Assembly: GCA_945859605.1 (NCBI GenBank)
Contig: OX243827.1
Location: 27,440,552 to 27,504,551 of the forward strand
From: Lumbricus rubellus
Taxonomy: Eukaryota > Annelida > Clitellata > Crassiclitellata > Lumbricidae
Reading direction: 5' to 3'
Length of the DNA stretch: 64,000 nucleotides
Shown here piece by piece: positions 1-11,318 of the stretch (positions are counted from its first letter, which is position 1; every line of letters begins with the position of its first letter). Both the position numbers and the translations under genes were made by a program. Below the pieces are notes generated by a model, which was not told the origin of the DNA, searched no databases, and saw only the letters and a list, made by a program, of their open reading frames with translations.

Positions 1-2233
1 AGTGAGATTATATGGGTCATAGCGAACTGTATACGCTTTATGCAGTGTCGCAATTATCGGCATATAACGATGAAAGAAGAAGACAAGATGAATTAAGGGT
101 TTGTTCAAAGCCTCAACGTTTCAATTAAATACATGTAGGCTATCTCATGCAGTGTTTTATCTGTAAGCTTACGTTTCTGGGGAGGGAAGTTCCCCAGGAT
201 TGGGTTTCTCCCACCCCAGGAAAATCGCGAGGTGTTGAAGGGTATAGGTCTACATTTAAATACATACCACCTAAAATGTCACGCCAAAACGGACTTTCTC
301 GCTTCCCATGCATAAGGAGAAGGACATAACGATTACATTTATTCTTTTTTCCTTCATTCCAATTTCTTCATATATTTACTGTAATATGTAGGCCTATTTC
401 GTGTGTGTTCCTGACCTAGTCTATGTGTAGCCTATTCTTCTTCCATTAGGGTCAACCGTCAACAGTATCGTCAGTTTGCTTTTTTGTCATAACCTTGCAT
501 ATAAGTCCTACACGCAGTGACGAAATCTAACGCATTGTAACGCATTGTAAAAAAAAACTGCCACACGATTCTCATCTCCGTCGGTGATTACAAACAGCAT
601 TTAAATCTTGTCAGTCAACAAGCAATACCATTATATTGTTAATTACCTCCATTAGCTCAGATCAAAGACCAACCGCCACACACCGCGCTATTCACACTTA
701 GCGATAGACCGTAAAATACAAGTGGTCATCCTTTGTATGTACGGCCTCAGAATGCTCTCCTCTCACACACATGACATGGCTTAGCTTCGTATAGCCTACA
801 AGATCCTACATCAACGTTCGTGTTAGTCTTTGGACCTACCGCCCTGTACGGCTTCTCAAGAGGCTGCATAGTCCACTTCAAAGTCACCGACAAAGGACAG
901 GGAAGACCACCCTTGCTGCCGGTGAAAATCAAGGCTGTGATTTCTTCCGCGCGTACGTAGGCCTACTGCATGGCACTGCAGTCACTATAAATTTGTACAC
1001 GGGCGCACGTACTAGTAGGCCTATTAGGCCTATATCAGTCTATGAAACGGAATTATGTTTGCCGATGATTGATTATTAATTATCGCTATTTGTCAGAGTA
1101 CTTATCGGGTGTTTATTGTACCAGTCTGACTACCAGGATGTTACTTAGGTCAATAAATGCCATAGACTATTAATTTACAATCGATTATTCTTGACTGTTA
1201 CTCAGGCTGTTAGGCTACTAAGCGATAAAGTGCGCTGTGTTGTTGAGTGCAATTCTAAATCTAAAGACATTGTGGCATTATATGCAGACACCGACATAAT
1301 TATACCCTTAAATCACACCACACAGGCTTGAAATAGGCTACTGCTTGTTGCTGTTTAACGACACATTGTCACATCAAAGACCATTAGTGTCGCCCTCCTC
1401 CTTTCTCGGAGTTTCTCCAGGCTTGGGACTGGCACTGCCAAAGTAAGAACAGCGGCGGAGATTGTGATTGGCTTGAAATATCCGAACGACGCACGTTAGC
1501 CTATATACGACACTCTTCAGTCCTCCACTAGTTACACTCTGCCAGTGCCCGTCCCAAGCCTGGATAAAGGAGGAGGGCAACGCTAGTCATCTTTGTGATG
1601 GCAGTGTCGTTAAACAGCATCAAGCCACCCTTCCCAGGTCCAGTCCTATAATCTTCATCAGTTACCTAGGACTCTAGGTCCTATAGAATCGTATAGATAA
1701 CCTCTGACACGTTCTGTCGGAATCCTAAAACTGTCCTTTTTAGCCGAAGGTCTAACCCTGTTAGCCGGACTTTGGTGCACTATCTCTTTGTTTTCAGTTT
1801 AGGCCTATTTAATAAAAATTTTACATCAATATATTAGGCCTATTATGCTGTAGACTTGCTACACGAAGCAATAAACTTTTTGTTTATGGTTATAGAGCCT
1901 ACTGATTCTGATCAGCAATCAAATCACGCCCTTGTCGCGACAATTGATTAATTAGGACTAGCCTAATTATAACTATTGTATTCACACCCACAGCTTTAGG
2001 CATTTGACTTAATTGGTGTAGGCATGTGACACGCGTATTAGGCCTAACGGTGGCCACGAATCCTGCTTACAGTTGCAGAAGTGTCTATTTCTGATTTTGA
2101 TGCGCACTGATTAGCGAATAATAGAATATGATGACAAACATACTTACTAGCTTAAAATGCCATTGGAAAAACCCTGAAAAACCCAACTCTATTTATTTCA
2201 AGACCTGTTTATGTTGCGAAATGCAATGGCAAG
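1..2233. other. Upstream non-coding region of the ING gene
   Basis: No coding exon with family similarity or paired splice signals was found on either strand. The stretch holds one long-inverted-repeat element (1343-1625) and many copies of the palindrome AGGCCTA or close variants (for example near 390, 960, 1016, 1802, 1836 and 2037). The short open frames here have no recognisable domain. The last few hundred bases presumably contain the ING promoter. Confidence 0.6.
1343..1625. mobile_element. MITE with ~85-bp terminal inverted repeats
   Basis: The left arm (from GCTTGTTGCTGTTTAACGA) is repeated as an imperfect reverse complement at the right end (TCGTTAAACAGCATCAAGC). Both arms carry the CCTCCTCCTTT and CCAGGCTTGGGAC blocks. 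No transposase and no clear target-site duplication are visible. A fragment of the same inner block recurs near 17528-17555. Confidence 0.6.
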
Positions 2234-2241
2234 ATGGCGGC
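2231..2241 (+). promoter_or_regulatory. YY1-like AAGATGGCGGC element over the ING start codon
   Basis: AAGATGGCGGC overlaps the ATG at 2234. This matches the known YY1 downstream-promoter motif, common at TATA-less housekeeping promoters, where it often spans the start codon. The role here is inferred from the motif and its position only. Confidence 0.4.
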
Positions 2242-5200
2242 TGCCATGTATCTCGAACATTATCTTGATAGTAAGTTTTGCGATTCATTCTTAATCAGTT
2301 TTCTGTTAGATTATGGAATTAGTCGCTTTTGGTAATTTACCTCGTGTAAAAATGTAATTTTATTTATCTAATGATGTTTCTGGCAAATTGCGATTTCCGT
2401 TGCCCTACCTAGTAATACGTTGGCGATCTAATGAACAGTAGCCTATGTATGAGCACTAAGTCTTGTTATAGCGCCCCTTCAAGATTGCTACTCAGAGGCG
2501 CTCCCGACTACAGCGCGGACACTGAATTAGAGTTTCACGCCGAAGCACATGAGTAATTGCAAGTGAAGGTCTTTCTCAGGTCCCTACGCTGCGGCTTGAG
2601 GTGATCTCAGGTGCATTCGAACCTGCAACATTCCGGCTCTAAGGCACCGAGTATGCTACTACACCATCGCGCCCCATCGAAAAGTGTTGTATAGCGCCAG
2701 CTTTAGACTTGTTCTACCACTGCTATGTGCACGCTTGGTGCATATTCCGTTTCAATGAACGTCCAACAATTAATATGGAGCACAGACTTTGGACAGAGCA
2801 TATTTTGAGCAGAATACGTCTGTGTATGGCCCACACAAATTGTTGCATTAATTTAAAGCATCGAAAAAGCCAAAGGGGTAAACACGAAGACTGAGTCACC
2901 GTACTCCAAACAATATGGCCACCGTAGATGCGTGCATAACAGAGCGGCGCGACATGCGGCCTAATATTTCCGCGAAAATTAAAGGACGCTTCAATTTCAG
3001 CAGAATGACTGCACTAACCCTAACCGACCCTCACGGCGCCTAACCTGAGCCCTAACCGACCCTCACGCTTTGCATGTTGAGATACATGTTGCGATGTCGT
3101 CGACCGGTCGCGTTCTAATTTTACGGCATTCGTTGGCAGCCATATTGTTTGGAGTACGGTGACTCAGTCTTCGTGTTTACCGCCAAAGGTTGCAATAGTT
3201 TGAGCCCAATTTCAGATCGATTCATTAAACGTGTACATGACGAAATTAGTTTTTGGTGATTTTGCATTATGGATGTCAACAACATTTTGAAATATGTCTA
3301 AATGGTCAGATTTTTGTAGCACTATCATAGTGACTAAAATGCATGACAGTGAAATATCGAGTCAGTGAATGAATGAATTAACAAATGATCCATTTAATCT
3401 AAATTCCCTTATCTTGTGTAGGTCTTGAAAGTTTACCTAAAGAACTGCAGAAGAACTTCAGTCAGATGAGGGAACTGGATACCGAAACACAGGGTAAGAA
3501 AATCTCATCATAGAAATATCCAGCTAATTATGGTAATAATATGATTATGATAATAATAATAAATATCTATATTCTTTTGATAATGATACGATAATGATAT
3601 GATTGTGATAATAATATTAATTTAAAAAATATCCAGATTCCTATGTTCACTATGCTGTCACATTGACTCAGAGGTGCTCCAGTAGTTTACATTTTATACG
3701 ATGTCATGTTTACATTTACGTTTCAATTTGCATTTACTTTTCTGTGTACATGTGCATTTAGTTTGTACAGTTACACTTACATTTGCACTTACAGGTCTAC
3801 TTAATTTCTACTTCACTCCATGTCAATTTACATTGACATTTGCATTTACATATGCTTTTACACTTACACACATATAGTTACACTTGTACCTTCATTTACA
3901 CTATGAGGTACATTTATGCTCACATCTACATTTACACGTACACCTGCATTTACACTTATATAATAGATATTATCTACATTTACACTAATGCCTACATTTA
4001 TGCTTACACCTACATTTACACTCACTTACACTTACAGTTGCATTCGTTACGTTCTTTGCGCAGAGCTGATGAAGCAAATCGATCATTTGACGGAAAGTTA
4101 TCTGACCGGTGTTCAAGGAATGATCGGAGAGAAGCGGAAAGAACATCTCAACGGAATCCAGAAACTCTTCGATCAGAGCAAAAAGTTCGGAGAGGAGAAA
4201 GTCCAGCTGGCCTTGCACACTTACGAACTGGTCAGTTCACGTATATTTATTCGTGTGGCACCTTTTGAAGTGCCTATCATTGCAGTGGTGTCTAACCCCA
4301 TCATCAGGAAGATGAGGAGAATAAACCTCTTCCTTCGCGAATCAACTTTATATAAGAGTCTTATAAATCACTCAGAACTGTAAACTGATATACCAGGTAC
4401 ATTAGCCGCCCCCTTGGCGTTCTGAGACGATTAGATCGGGTTCTGCTCTTGGCTTGTTGGTCGAATTTCCAAATGCACCTTTGTCTACACGCATGATGTG
4501 TTGCGCTGGTTGCCTGTAGCCCAACGTATATCTGGTTAATGTTTATTCATATTTAAGTAAATAAGTATATCTCTTAGTACTCCATTAGCAAGTGCACAAT
4601 GGGTTACATGAAAAACTAGAAGAAGAAAAAGCTGGCAGCCAACAACGTCGCCCGACCCACAACATATCTATACTCTGCGTTGTAACAGTCATTACAACAA
4701 ACAAAATCAACTGAAGGCGTACGCCGCCCGAAAGTAAAGACAGTAACCATTCTTGCCCCATTCTTGTCTCGTAGGTGGATCGACATATTCGACGGCTGGA
4801 CTCGGACCTCGCTCGGTTTGAGGCGGAGATAAAGGAGAAGCCGGTTCCGACGTCTGCCCCGTCGGTCATCAAAGGACCAAAGGAGAAGTCGGGCAAAAAC
4901 AAACCGGGGAAAGATAAGTTGTCAGGTAGTTGGATTTTTGTAAGTTGCAATATATAATTTTGTACTACTGATAGTGATTTATCTTTGATGTAAATTCTTT
5001 GCTATGTTGTATCTTATTATTTTGATTACATGTTTTATTCTCTGACTAAACATCAGGAAAAGATGATAATTGGTACACCAAAGTTATTTTATTTATGCTG
5101 ATTGTGATCACAAATTTGCGTGAAGTGATTTTGTATTGTATTAAAACATTTATAAAGAGCCTGTAGTAGGGTGAACTGTTCACCAATTGGAGGCACTCCC

Positions 5201-6829
5201 AGTACGAAAGAACCAGAAAGTACCTTCGAGACAGCGGAAAGATTTACTTGGGTGACCAGTTAATGACGAGGAACGAGCCAATGGAGAGAGCTGATTCGGG
5301 AATGAAGGACCAATCAATGCAAAAGCTCGCATTTAGGCCAAAGCAGTCGTTGCTCGCAGGACAAGAAGATCTTGTCTGTCATGTGAGTGTAATGGATGAA
5401 CAGAGGATGCTGAGGTCGGGAGGCGGATGAGTTCACGAAGATATTTATTAAGACAGTTATTGGGTAACTAGGTTTTATGACTTAGTTGTTTTGAATTGTT
5501 TGTTTTGCAAGGTCACAAGGAGAAGGAGAGCAAGAAGAAGAAGCGAGAGGAGGAGAAGGAGGTCGAAATCGAACCAGTGAAGAAGAAAAAGAAAAAGTTT
5601 GAACTTAGTTTTACTCTTTCCTATCATATAATATTATATCTGACTTCATGACTTACCAAATAAAAGTATATATATACATATGACATTATTATTATAATAA
5701 ATATTATTATGTTATTTACATTGCTTTTACGCAGTGAATGCACTGACATGGGACATAGCTTTAGGATTGCACTGGTGTAATGAATAATATGCTTAGCTTT
5801 AGGATAGCTTTAAGATCTATCTTTATGCTTAGCTTTAGGATAGCGCTGGTGTAATAAACTTAACTTTAACGTAGCAGTTTACAAATTTGCAGTATACAAT
5901 AATAATTGTGAGTGGTTGATGTGATTTCTTGTGATAGAAACGATGAAGTGGTGAGTCCTCCGCTTGGTCTGTCGCTTCTACCACTCGGTGCGAATCATCC
6001 GTCTGACGTACTTGACATGCCCGTTGACCCCAATGAACCGACCTACTGTCTCTGTCACCAGGTGTCGTACGGAGAGATGATCGGCTGCGACAATCAGGAT
6101 GTGAGTGCAATGGACATTATAGCTTGTACCTTTCGAATACAAGGATTAGTATGATTATTTTTAAACGTTTGTGTTTAATCCAGATTGAGGAGGTTTGTAA
6201 ATGGGTAATTTAAAAGAATATTGTATTAAATACATACACAGTTTTTTAATCTAGGCATCTCCATTGGGGGAAGTTCCCCCCAGGAATGACGTTGCCCCCA
6301 TAAATTTTCATAGCTTTTCTACATCTGTATTGCATTACATGAATGGTTTTAGTTTTATAATTATTATGAAAGAATAAAGCAATAAACGATGCACTAAAAA
6401 AGAAAAAAATATTTAATAAGATTTAAAAGATCAGAATTTAGGCTACTACGGGGATTTGTGTATTTAGTTTGAATTTTTAACACAATGGCTAACAGATCAT
6501 CAGAAAAAAATGACCAGACAAAGTGGTTCGCCACTGACTGCCATCAGCAGCTGCCCTAACGCCCTTTTTTCCACCCCCCCATGTCAGAGGCTTCCTGAAT
6601 TCCCACCTCACCCCCAAAGTGGGGACTAAATTAAGCGCTGTACATACACTGCATAAATGTCTAGAGCACTAGACACAGGTGCACAGACTACAATTCTGTA
6701 ACATGTTCTGTTTGTGCGTTGCAGTGTCCGATTGAGTGGTTCCACTTCGGTTGCGTCGGGTTGACCGTCAAACCGAAAGGAAAGTGGTATTGTCCGCGGT
6801 GTACAGTGGAACGGAAGAAGAAGGTCTAG
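2234..6829 (+). CDS. ING4/ING5: Inhibitor of growth protein, ING4/ING5 type (7 exons, ~259 aa)
   Basis: Exons: 2234-2270, 3422-3493, 4064-4230, 4775-4925, 5512-5596, 5938-6100, 6725-6829. Vertebrate ING4/5 bring H3K4me3 reading to HBO1-type histone acetyltransferase complexes in the nucleus. The start reads [12 protein letters not shown], nearly identical to ING4/5. Residues 1 to about 115 form the helical ING domain, ending in [19 protein letters not shown] lysine-rich linker (about 150-180) looks like a nuclear localisation signal. The C-terminal PHD finger is split between exons 6 and 7: [14 protein letters not shown], then [10 protein letters not shown] and WYCPRC, so all C4HC3 ligands and the aromatic Tyr and Trp of the H3K4me3 pocket are present. 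Length fits the family (240-250 aa). Exon 5 uses a weak donor (gtttga) inside a poly-A run, chosen because phase requires it. I cannot separate ING4 from ING5; it may be the single ancestral type. Confidence 0.93.
2460..2675 (-). mobile_element. tRNA-headed SINE (family A)
   Basis: On the minus strand it begins with a tRNA-like head, continues through a body, and ends in the hairpin tail seen on the plus strand as AGCGCCCCTTCAAG ... CTCAGAGGCGCTCCCG. It lies in ING intron 1. This copy is diverged in its B-box region compared with the 19-kb and 46-kb copies. Confidence 0.75.
2877..3181. mobile_element. MITE with GGTAAA ends and 8-bp target-site duplication
   Basis: The ends are GGTAAACACGAAGACTGAGT and its exact reverse complement, with inverted repeats of about 50 bp. 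Flanks carry the direct duplication GCCAAAGG at 2869-2876 and 3182-3189. The centre contains telomere-like CCCTAACCGACCCTCACG units. It lies in ING intron 1. A second member is at 57800-58095. No transposase is present. Confidence 0.85.
3700..4035. repeat. Degenerate ACATTTACACTT-type tandem repeat
   Basis: About 330 bp of imperfect short units such as CATTTACACTTACA fill the end of ING intron 2 and stop about 30 bases before the exon 3 acceptor at 4063. Open frames across it are artefacts of low complexity. Confidence 0.7.
5130..5450 (-). mobile_element. 5'-truncated non-LTR retrotransposon 3' end
   Basis: Read on the minus strand, a degenerate C-terminal reverse-transcriptase tail is visible ([18 protein letters not shown]), followed by a 3' UTR ending in GGAGTGCCTCC ... 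GGTGAACAG and then a TTTATAAATG sequence. The tail block matches the elements at 10.0 and 35.4 kb. It lies in ING intron 4. The copy is not functional. Confidence 0.6.
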
Positions 6830-6971
6830 CGGAAACAGTCGTTAGCGTCGTAGACTATTAGAAACATTGTGCTCGAGTTGCGTGCGCTGTCTGTTACAAA
6901 AGACGCGTTTGTTGTCGTTAGTCAGAGGTGTGTCGTGGTATAATTTAATCCAGTGTTGGATTTGGAACTGG

Positions 6972-7028
6972 TTAACCCTTTATTGACCAAATGGGGAATC
7001 ATTATACCCTTGGTCGGAAAAGGGTTAA
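6972..7028. mobile_element. TTAA-bounded short palindrome
   Basis: It begins TTAACCCTTTATTGACCAA and ends TTGGTCGGAAAAGGGTTAA. TTAA termini plus CCCTTT ends are the hallmark of piggyBac-like MITEs; the inference rests on the termini alone. It lies in the ING 3' flank. Confidence 0.55.
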
Positions 7029-7149
7029 GTGTCAATATCACTTGAATCCATTTTATCTGATTAGCTGAACTGCAATAGATAATCAGGACTGCATGCTTAG
7101 TTTTTTTCCAGTATTATTATTGGTTATTTTTTTAAAGAATGATAAAACT

Positions 7150-7330
7150 ATTATTATTACTATTATTATTTATTTGTTCATTATATTGGCACCCCTCAAG
7201 AAGCTTACTCTGGAGCATTCCCAGCCACGGCTAAAGAAAGAAACTTCAGTGATTTTTGATGTAATAAGAGCAGTTTGAAAAGAAGGTCATTCCAGATGGA
7301 CGGCCCTACAAACTTCAAGTCGGATTATTA
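7150..7330 (-). mobile_element. LINE 3' tail fragment
   Basis: Reading the minus strand gives a variant of the hairpin tail (GGGAATGCTCCAGAGTAAGC then TTGAGGGGTGCC), preceded by a decayed segment. It is strongly diverged, so the assignment is tentative. Confidence 0.4.
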
Positions 7331-7643
7331 TTTGGGCTCAAAGGCTGAAATTCCGAGTTTGGGAAAGCTACTCTGACTTCAACATTGACTTATAAAGGTA
7401 GATTTGTCTGGAATGAACCTATTCAGCATTGTCCGAGTTGGAAAAAGTACCCTTCCCTAATTAGTATTATTTCTATTATTTATTAATGACTAATTTGCTG
7501 GTTTTATTTGTTGATTTCTCCTGCATCAGAAATTAACCCTATTACTTACTTTCATTAAATGCTATTTATTGTTTTTATCATTACTACAGAGGACAATGTT
7601 AGTGATTTAATTATAATAATTATAATTACTGTTATCAATTCTC

Positions 7644-7726
7644 TTAACCCTTTCCCGCCGGATTTGGTCACCCGTGACCCCATTAACAGGATAGGTATCA
7701 AAACAATTCCGGCTGGAAAGGGTTAA
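7644..7726. mobile_element. TTAA-bounded short palindrome
   Basis: It starts TTAACCCTTTCCCGCCGGA and ends TTCCGGCTGGAAAGGGTTAA, giving a stem of about 20 bp. The arm sequence differs from the other TTAA palindromes in the window. Confidence 0.6.
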
Positions 7727-10020
7727 TATTGAAGTATTATTTCTGTGTATTATTATTCTTGTACTCCAACTAGGATTGTTGTTTATGGATGACTTATGTT
7801 GTACACAAAACAATTGTTGCCGTTGCCCCTGTTGCTGCCAGTTGTTGCAACCGTTGTTAAGTTGACTGAATCGTTGTTTTGTACATTTTATTGTCTGTTG
7901 TCTGTTGTTCTGGTTGGTTCTTTTCGTCACATCGTGTTTCCTTGAATGACGTTACATAATCGGACTTTGATTTTATTTGAATGGTTGGTTGTCATGTTAG
8001 GGGATTGCTGGTTGTCATGTTAGTGGATTGTTCATTAAATTAATTTGTGTAATGCCTTTTCAATGGGACTACTCAGAGTCGCTCCCAACCTCAGCACTGC
8101 CAAATAAAACTCTTAAGATGAGACAGGAATGCCTGAGGAGTTCTAGTGATCAGAGCATTAAGGGGAGACCACTCCAGGTCGAGGGTCCTACCACCGAAAA
8201 GACACAGTTCTGCAGGTAGGTACGAGCAAAATGGACTGAAAACAAATTTTTCCAGTCCAAACAGTGGCAAGCACTAAGAGTAGGGTTACAGAGCTTGCAA
8301 GGGTAGGCAGAAGCAAGGCCTTGCAATGACTTGCAGGCAATGCCAAACTAAAGCAGCAATCCTATATTTGATTATTGTTGGTTATTATTTTTAGTGGATT
8401 GTTATGTTAGTTGTTGGTCATTATGTTAGTGGTGTTGGTTGTTTTTTAAAACAATTCTTATGTTTTATGCAGTTTTTTTTATTTCGATTTTGGATCTGAA
8501 ATCTCAGCTGTGTATCACGCTTTCAATTTTTCACCAACGGTTTTTAGTGAGTTTTTATTCGATGGAGCAAATTTTAAATTATAATTTTATTACTTTTTAA
8601 TTAAAGCAAATGATGTATTCGGATTTTTTAACTTCTTGTATCATGTGTGGATGTACACATACCATACATGAATTCATAAATTTTTACTCCACCCAAACAC
8701 ACACATGTGTACATTCACACATACATTTTTACATGCATAAAGCCATAAACACGCACACACACATCACTTTCCCAAATTTATCTTTAAAGTGTTTTACTTA
8801 CCGTTTTAAAAGTGTGCCAAGTGTGGGGATTTTTTTTTGGGGGGGGGGAAGTAATCAGTGGCTTGCATTCTGAAATCAGATGATGGGGCTTGTTCCTGAG
8901 ATGTCCCGAATCAACCATTTTGTTTCTCGTTTGTTTGCAGCTGTATGTAATCGCAAAGTCATCTTCGAACATCTCACCATTGTACTGTTATGACTCACAA
9001 CTCGGTTTTTGTTGTCTTTCGTTGCTTGTTAGTCATTGTTATGTGCGTGGCCTCTCCCTCGCTGTCTGTTCTTCCCATCAACAGTGTACAGTCTGTGTAC
9101 TCATTATTACATTACGGTTCAGTTGGATAGGTGGAAGAAATTTCTGCCATGGTGGGATTTGAATCCCAACCTAATGGTACTCCAGTCTAGACCATAATTA
9201 TGTACACCCAAGCTGGACATGTAATAATTAGTTAGTTGCAAGTTAATGTTATGAATGTGCAATTGCTGATCTTTAAGTTGAAGCGTTAGCTTGCTGGCTG
9301 GTTAAGGATTGTTTTCACCTGTTTTTTGTTTGCGTTTTGTTGCTGATTATTATCAATATTTTGTGTTGTTATTATTGTGCGTGAATTTTTCATTTGTACA
9401 GAGCTGTGTGTGAATTTTAAAGTATGTGAAATACTTTCTCAGTTTTGCTTTAGCATTGATTAATTTTATTTCTTAGCACAGTCGTGTTGGGTTGTATTCA
9501 ATTTTCGGTTGTGCTTTGTCACATTTTGAGTTTTGATTGTTGTCTAAACAAAATATCTCCTTCACACACACAGCCACTCCTTGCTGTGACTTGATACTTG
9601 ATACCATTTCGACTGTGTTTGTTTGAAAGTTGTAAAGTGATTCAGTAATCTCATATCGCCGAATTCTGTACCATCTAAGTAATAGATTGTACACTTGTGT
9701 ATATGGCATTCAAACACTGATTCTTGGATGGTGATTGTTAAACGCTACCGGTACAGCACACAGCAGCATAAAACCAGAATGGCACTCTAAAACTGTGCTA
9801 CATAAAAGTATAAATGCGTTCTAGACAATGTATTCAGACAGTACTGACTAGCAGACTGAGCTACATCTTATCTAAGGATGCATTCTTGACTCAGTTTCTT
9901 TCATACCTGGTCGCAGACTTTTCCGCTCCACTACGCAAGACTCTTGGTTGTTCCACTTGCATCGGAAACTCCACACTCCAACTTTGAAGTTTTGCTTTGG
10001 TCAGCCCATCCTTCTGGACA

Positions 10021-10360
10021 TTAGACACCTTGCACAATGAATTCATCAGCCTCTCTTGCCTCTTTGTGCAAATGCTTGAAACCATGTCCTCTTAGGTCCT
10101 CTGATCGGCTTGACCTCTTTGTCCCGCGAGTCAGGACCGCCATGGCCCAATCTAGATCATTTGCCTGCATTGGTCCCTCCCTATGGAATGGGCTTCCCCC
10201 ATCAGTTCGCTCTGCCATCCTCTCTGGTAGTGTATCCTCATCTTTCTCTCGTCTAAAAACTTGCCTTTTTTCTCGGAGTTGAACGCACTGGGAGCGCTTC
10301 TGAAAGGCTCTTGCTGCAAGAGGCGCTTTATAAATTGTCAGATAAGATAAGATAAGATAT
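10021..10360 (+). mobile_element. Non-LTR retrotransposon, 5'-truncated, with RT C-terminal tail
   Basis: The open frame ending at 10280 reads SFACIGPSLWNGLPPSVR followed by SRLKTCLFSRS and a stop. This is the conserved tail after the reverse transcriptase of CR1/Rex-like LINEs. Next come the 3' UTR element GGGAGCGCTTCTGAAAGGCT ... AGAGGCGCTTTATAAAT and a short (GATAA)n tail. Only the 3' end is present. The frame is unbroken over about 80 codons, so the insertion is fairly young. Confidence 0.8.
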
Positions 10361-11139
10361 TAAGCCCAAAGATCCTCAGATGAGTTTCTTTTAAGTGGCG
10401 CTTTATAAATATTTCATTACAAGTATAGTCTTGTGACCATTGCAGTTTTCTTTATGGACGCACAGTTGGTTTTGTTGCTTGGCAGATTGTGCTGGAGTTG
10501 TAAAGTAATTTATTCAGTCGTGATTATTATTATTCGAACTTGTATGGCTATATGGAATGTTGTGACCTAAACATGCTGTGTTCTGTTGACTAACGTTGTT
10601 TGCTTTAGTTTTTTGTGGCACTGTAGGAATTTTTTTATTGGAATTTTCTTTCTTCTGAATCTTGTCCAATTTCTGAATCTTGTTGTGAGGACTGTAGCCG
10701 GCTTACATATTAAGAAATTAATATTTTTGTAAGTATGAGAAATGAATGAAAATTTATAATTTTTTGAGGTGTGAAAATTAATATGTTTTGAGGCATGACA
10801 AATTAGTGATTTTTGGGACATGATAAATTAATAATTTTTTAGGTATCGTAAATTAATAATGTTTTGAGGTATAGATTAAAGTTTTAAGTGGGACTAAAAC
10901 TGAAAACTTGCTTCTTCCAGTGTGTTCTTGTTTCACTTTCTGAGAAAGCTGCTGCAATGTACAGTTCTGTAAATATCAAGGAGGACATTATCAAATACTT
11001 GTTGTATTCATAGCCGTAGCTACATGGAGGCATTTTTATATACTTGACCAATGACGAGGATTTCTGGATTTGTCACGCTTGGATCATGGATATATCCTGC
11101 AATTTCCTTGAATACAAGTCTGCTTAGGGACTTTATTAG

Positions 11140-11318
11140 CTTGTAGTTCTACAAAAAGTGCAGTTCTACATGAATTTGTGCAGCTATAAAAGTATTTTTG
11201 TGCGATCAAAAATAGTTTAAATTATTTATTGTCATCTGAATGGGAATAATTTACCATGGAGGATGGGAAGGTAGAGAATGGGTTATGCGGTGCTGAAAAT
11301 TCCTTAAAAGAAGCCATG
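11140..11318 (-). mobile_element. Diverged copy of the 200-bp hAT-type MITE
   Basis: It shares blocks with the intact copies: GTGCAGTTCTACATGAATTT, CCATGGAGGATGGGAAGG and AAAATTCCTTAAAA. The terminal CAGGG motif and the target-site duplication are lost. Confidence 0.6.
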
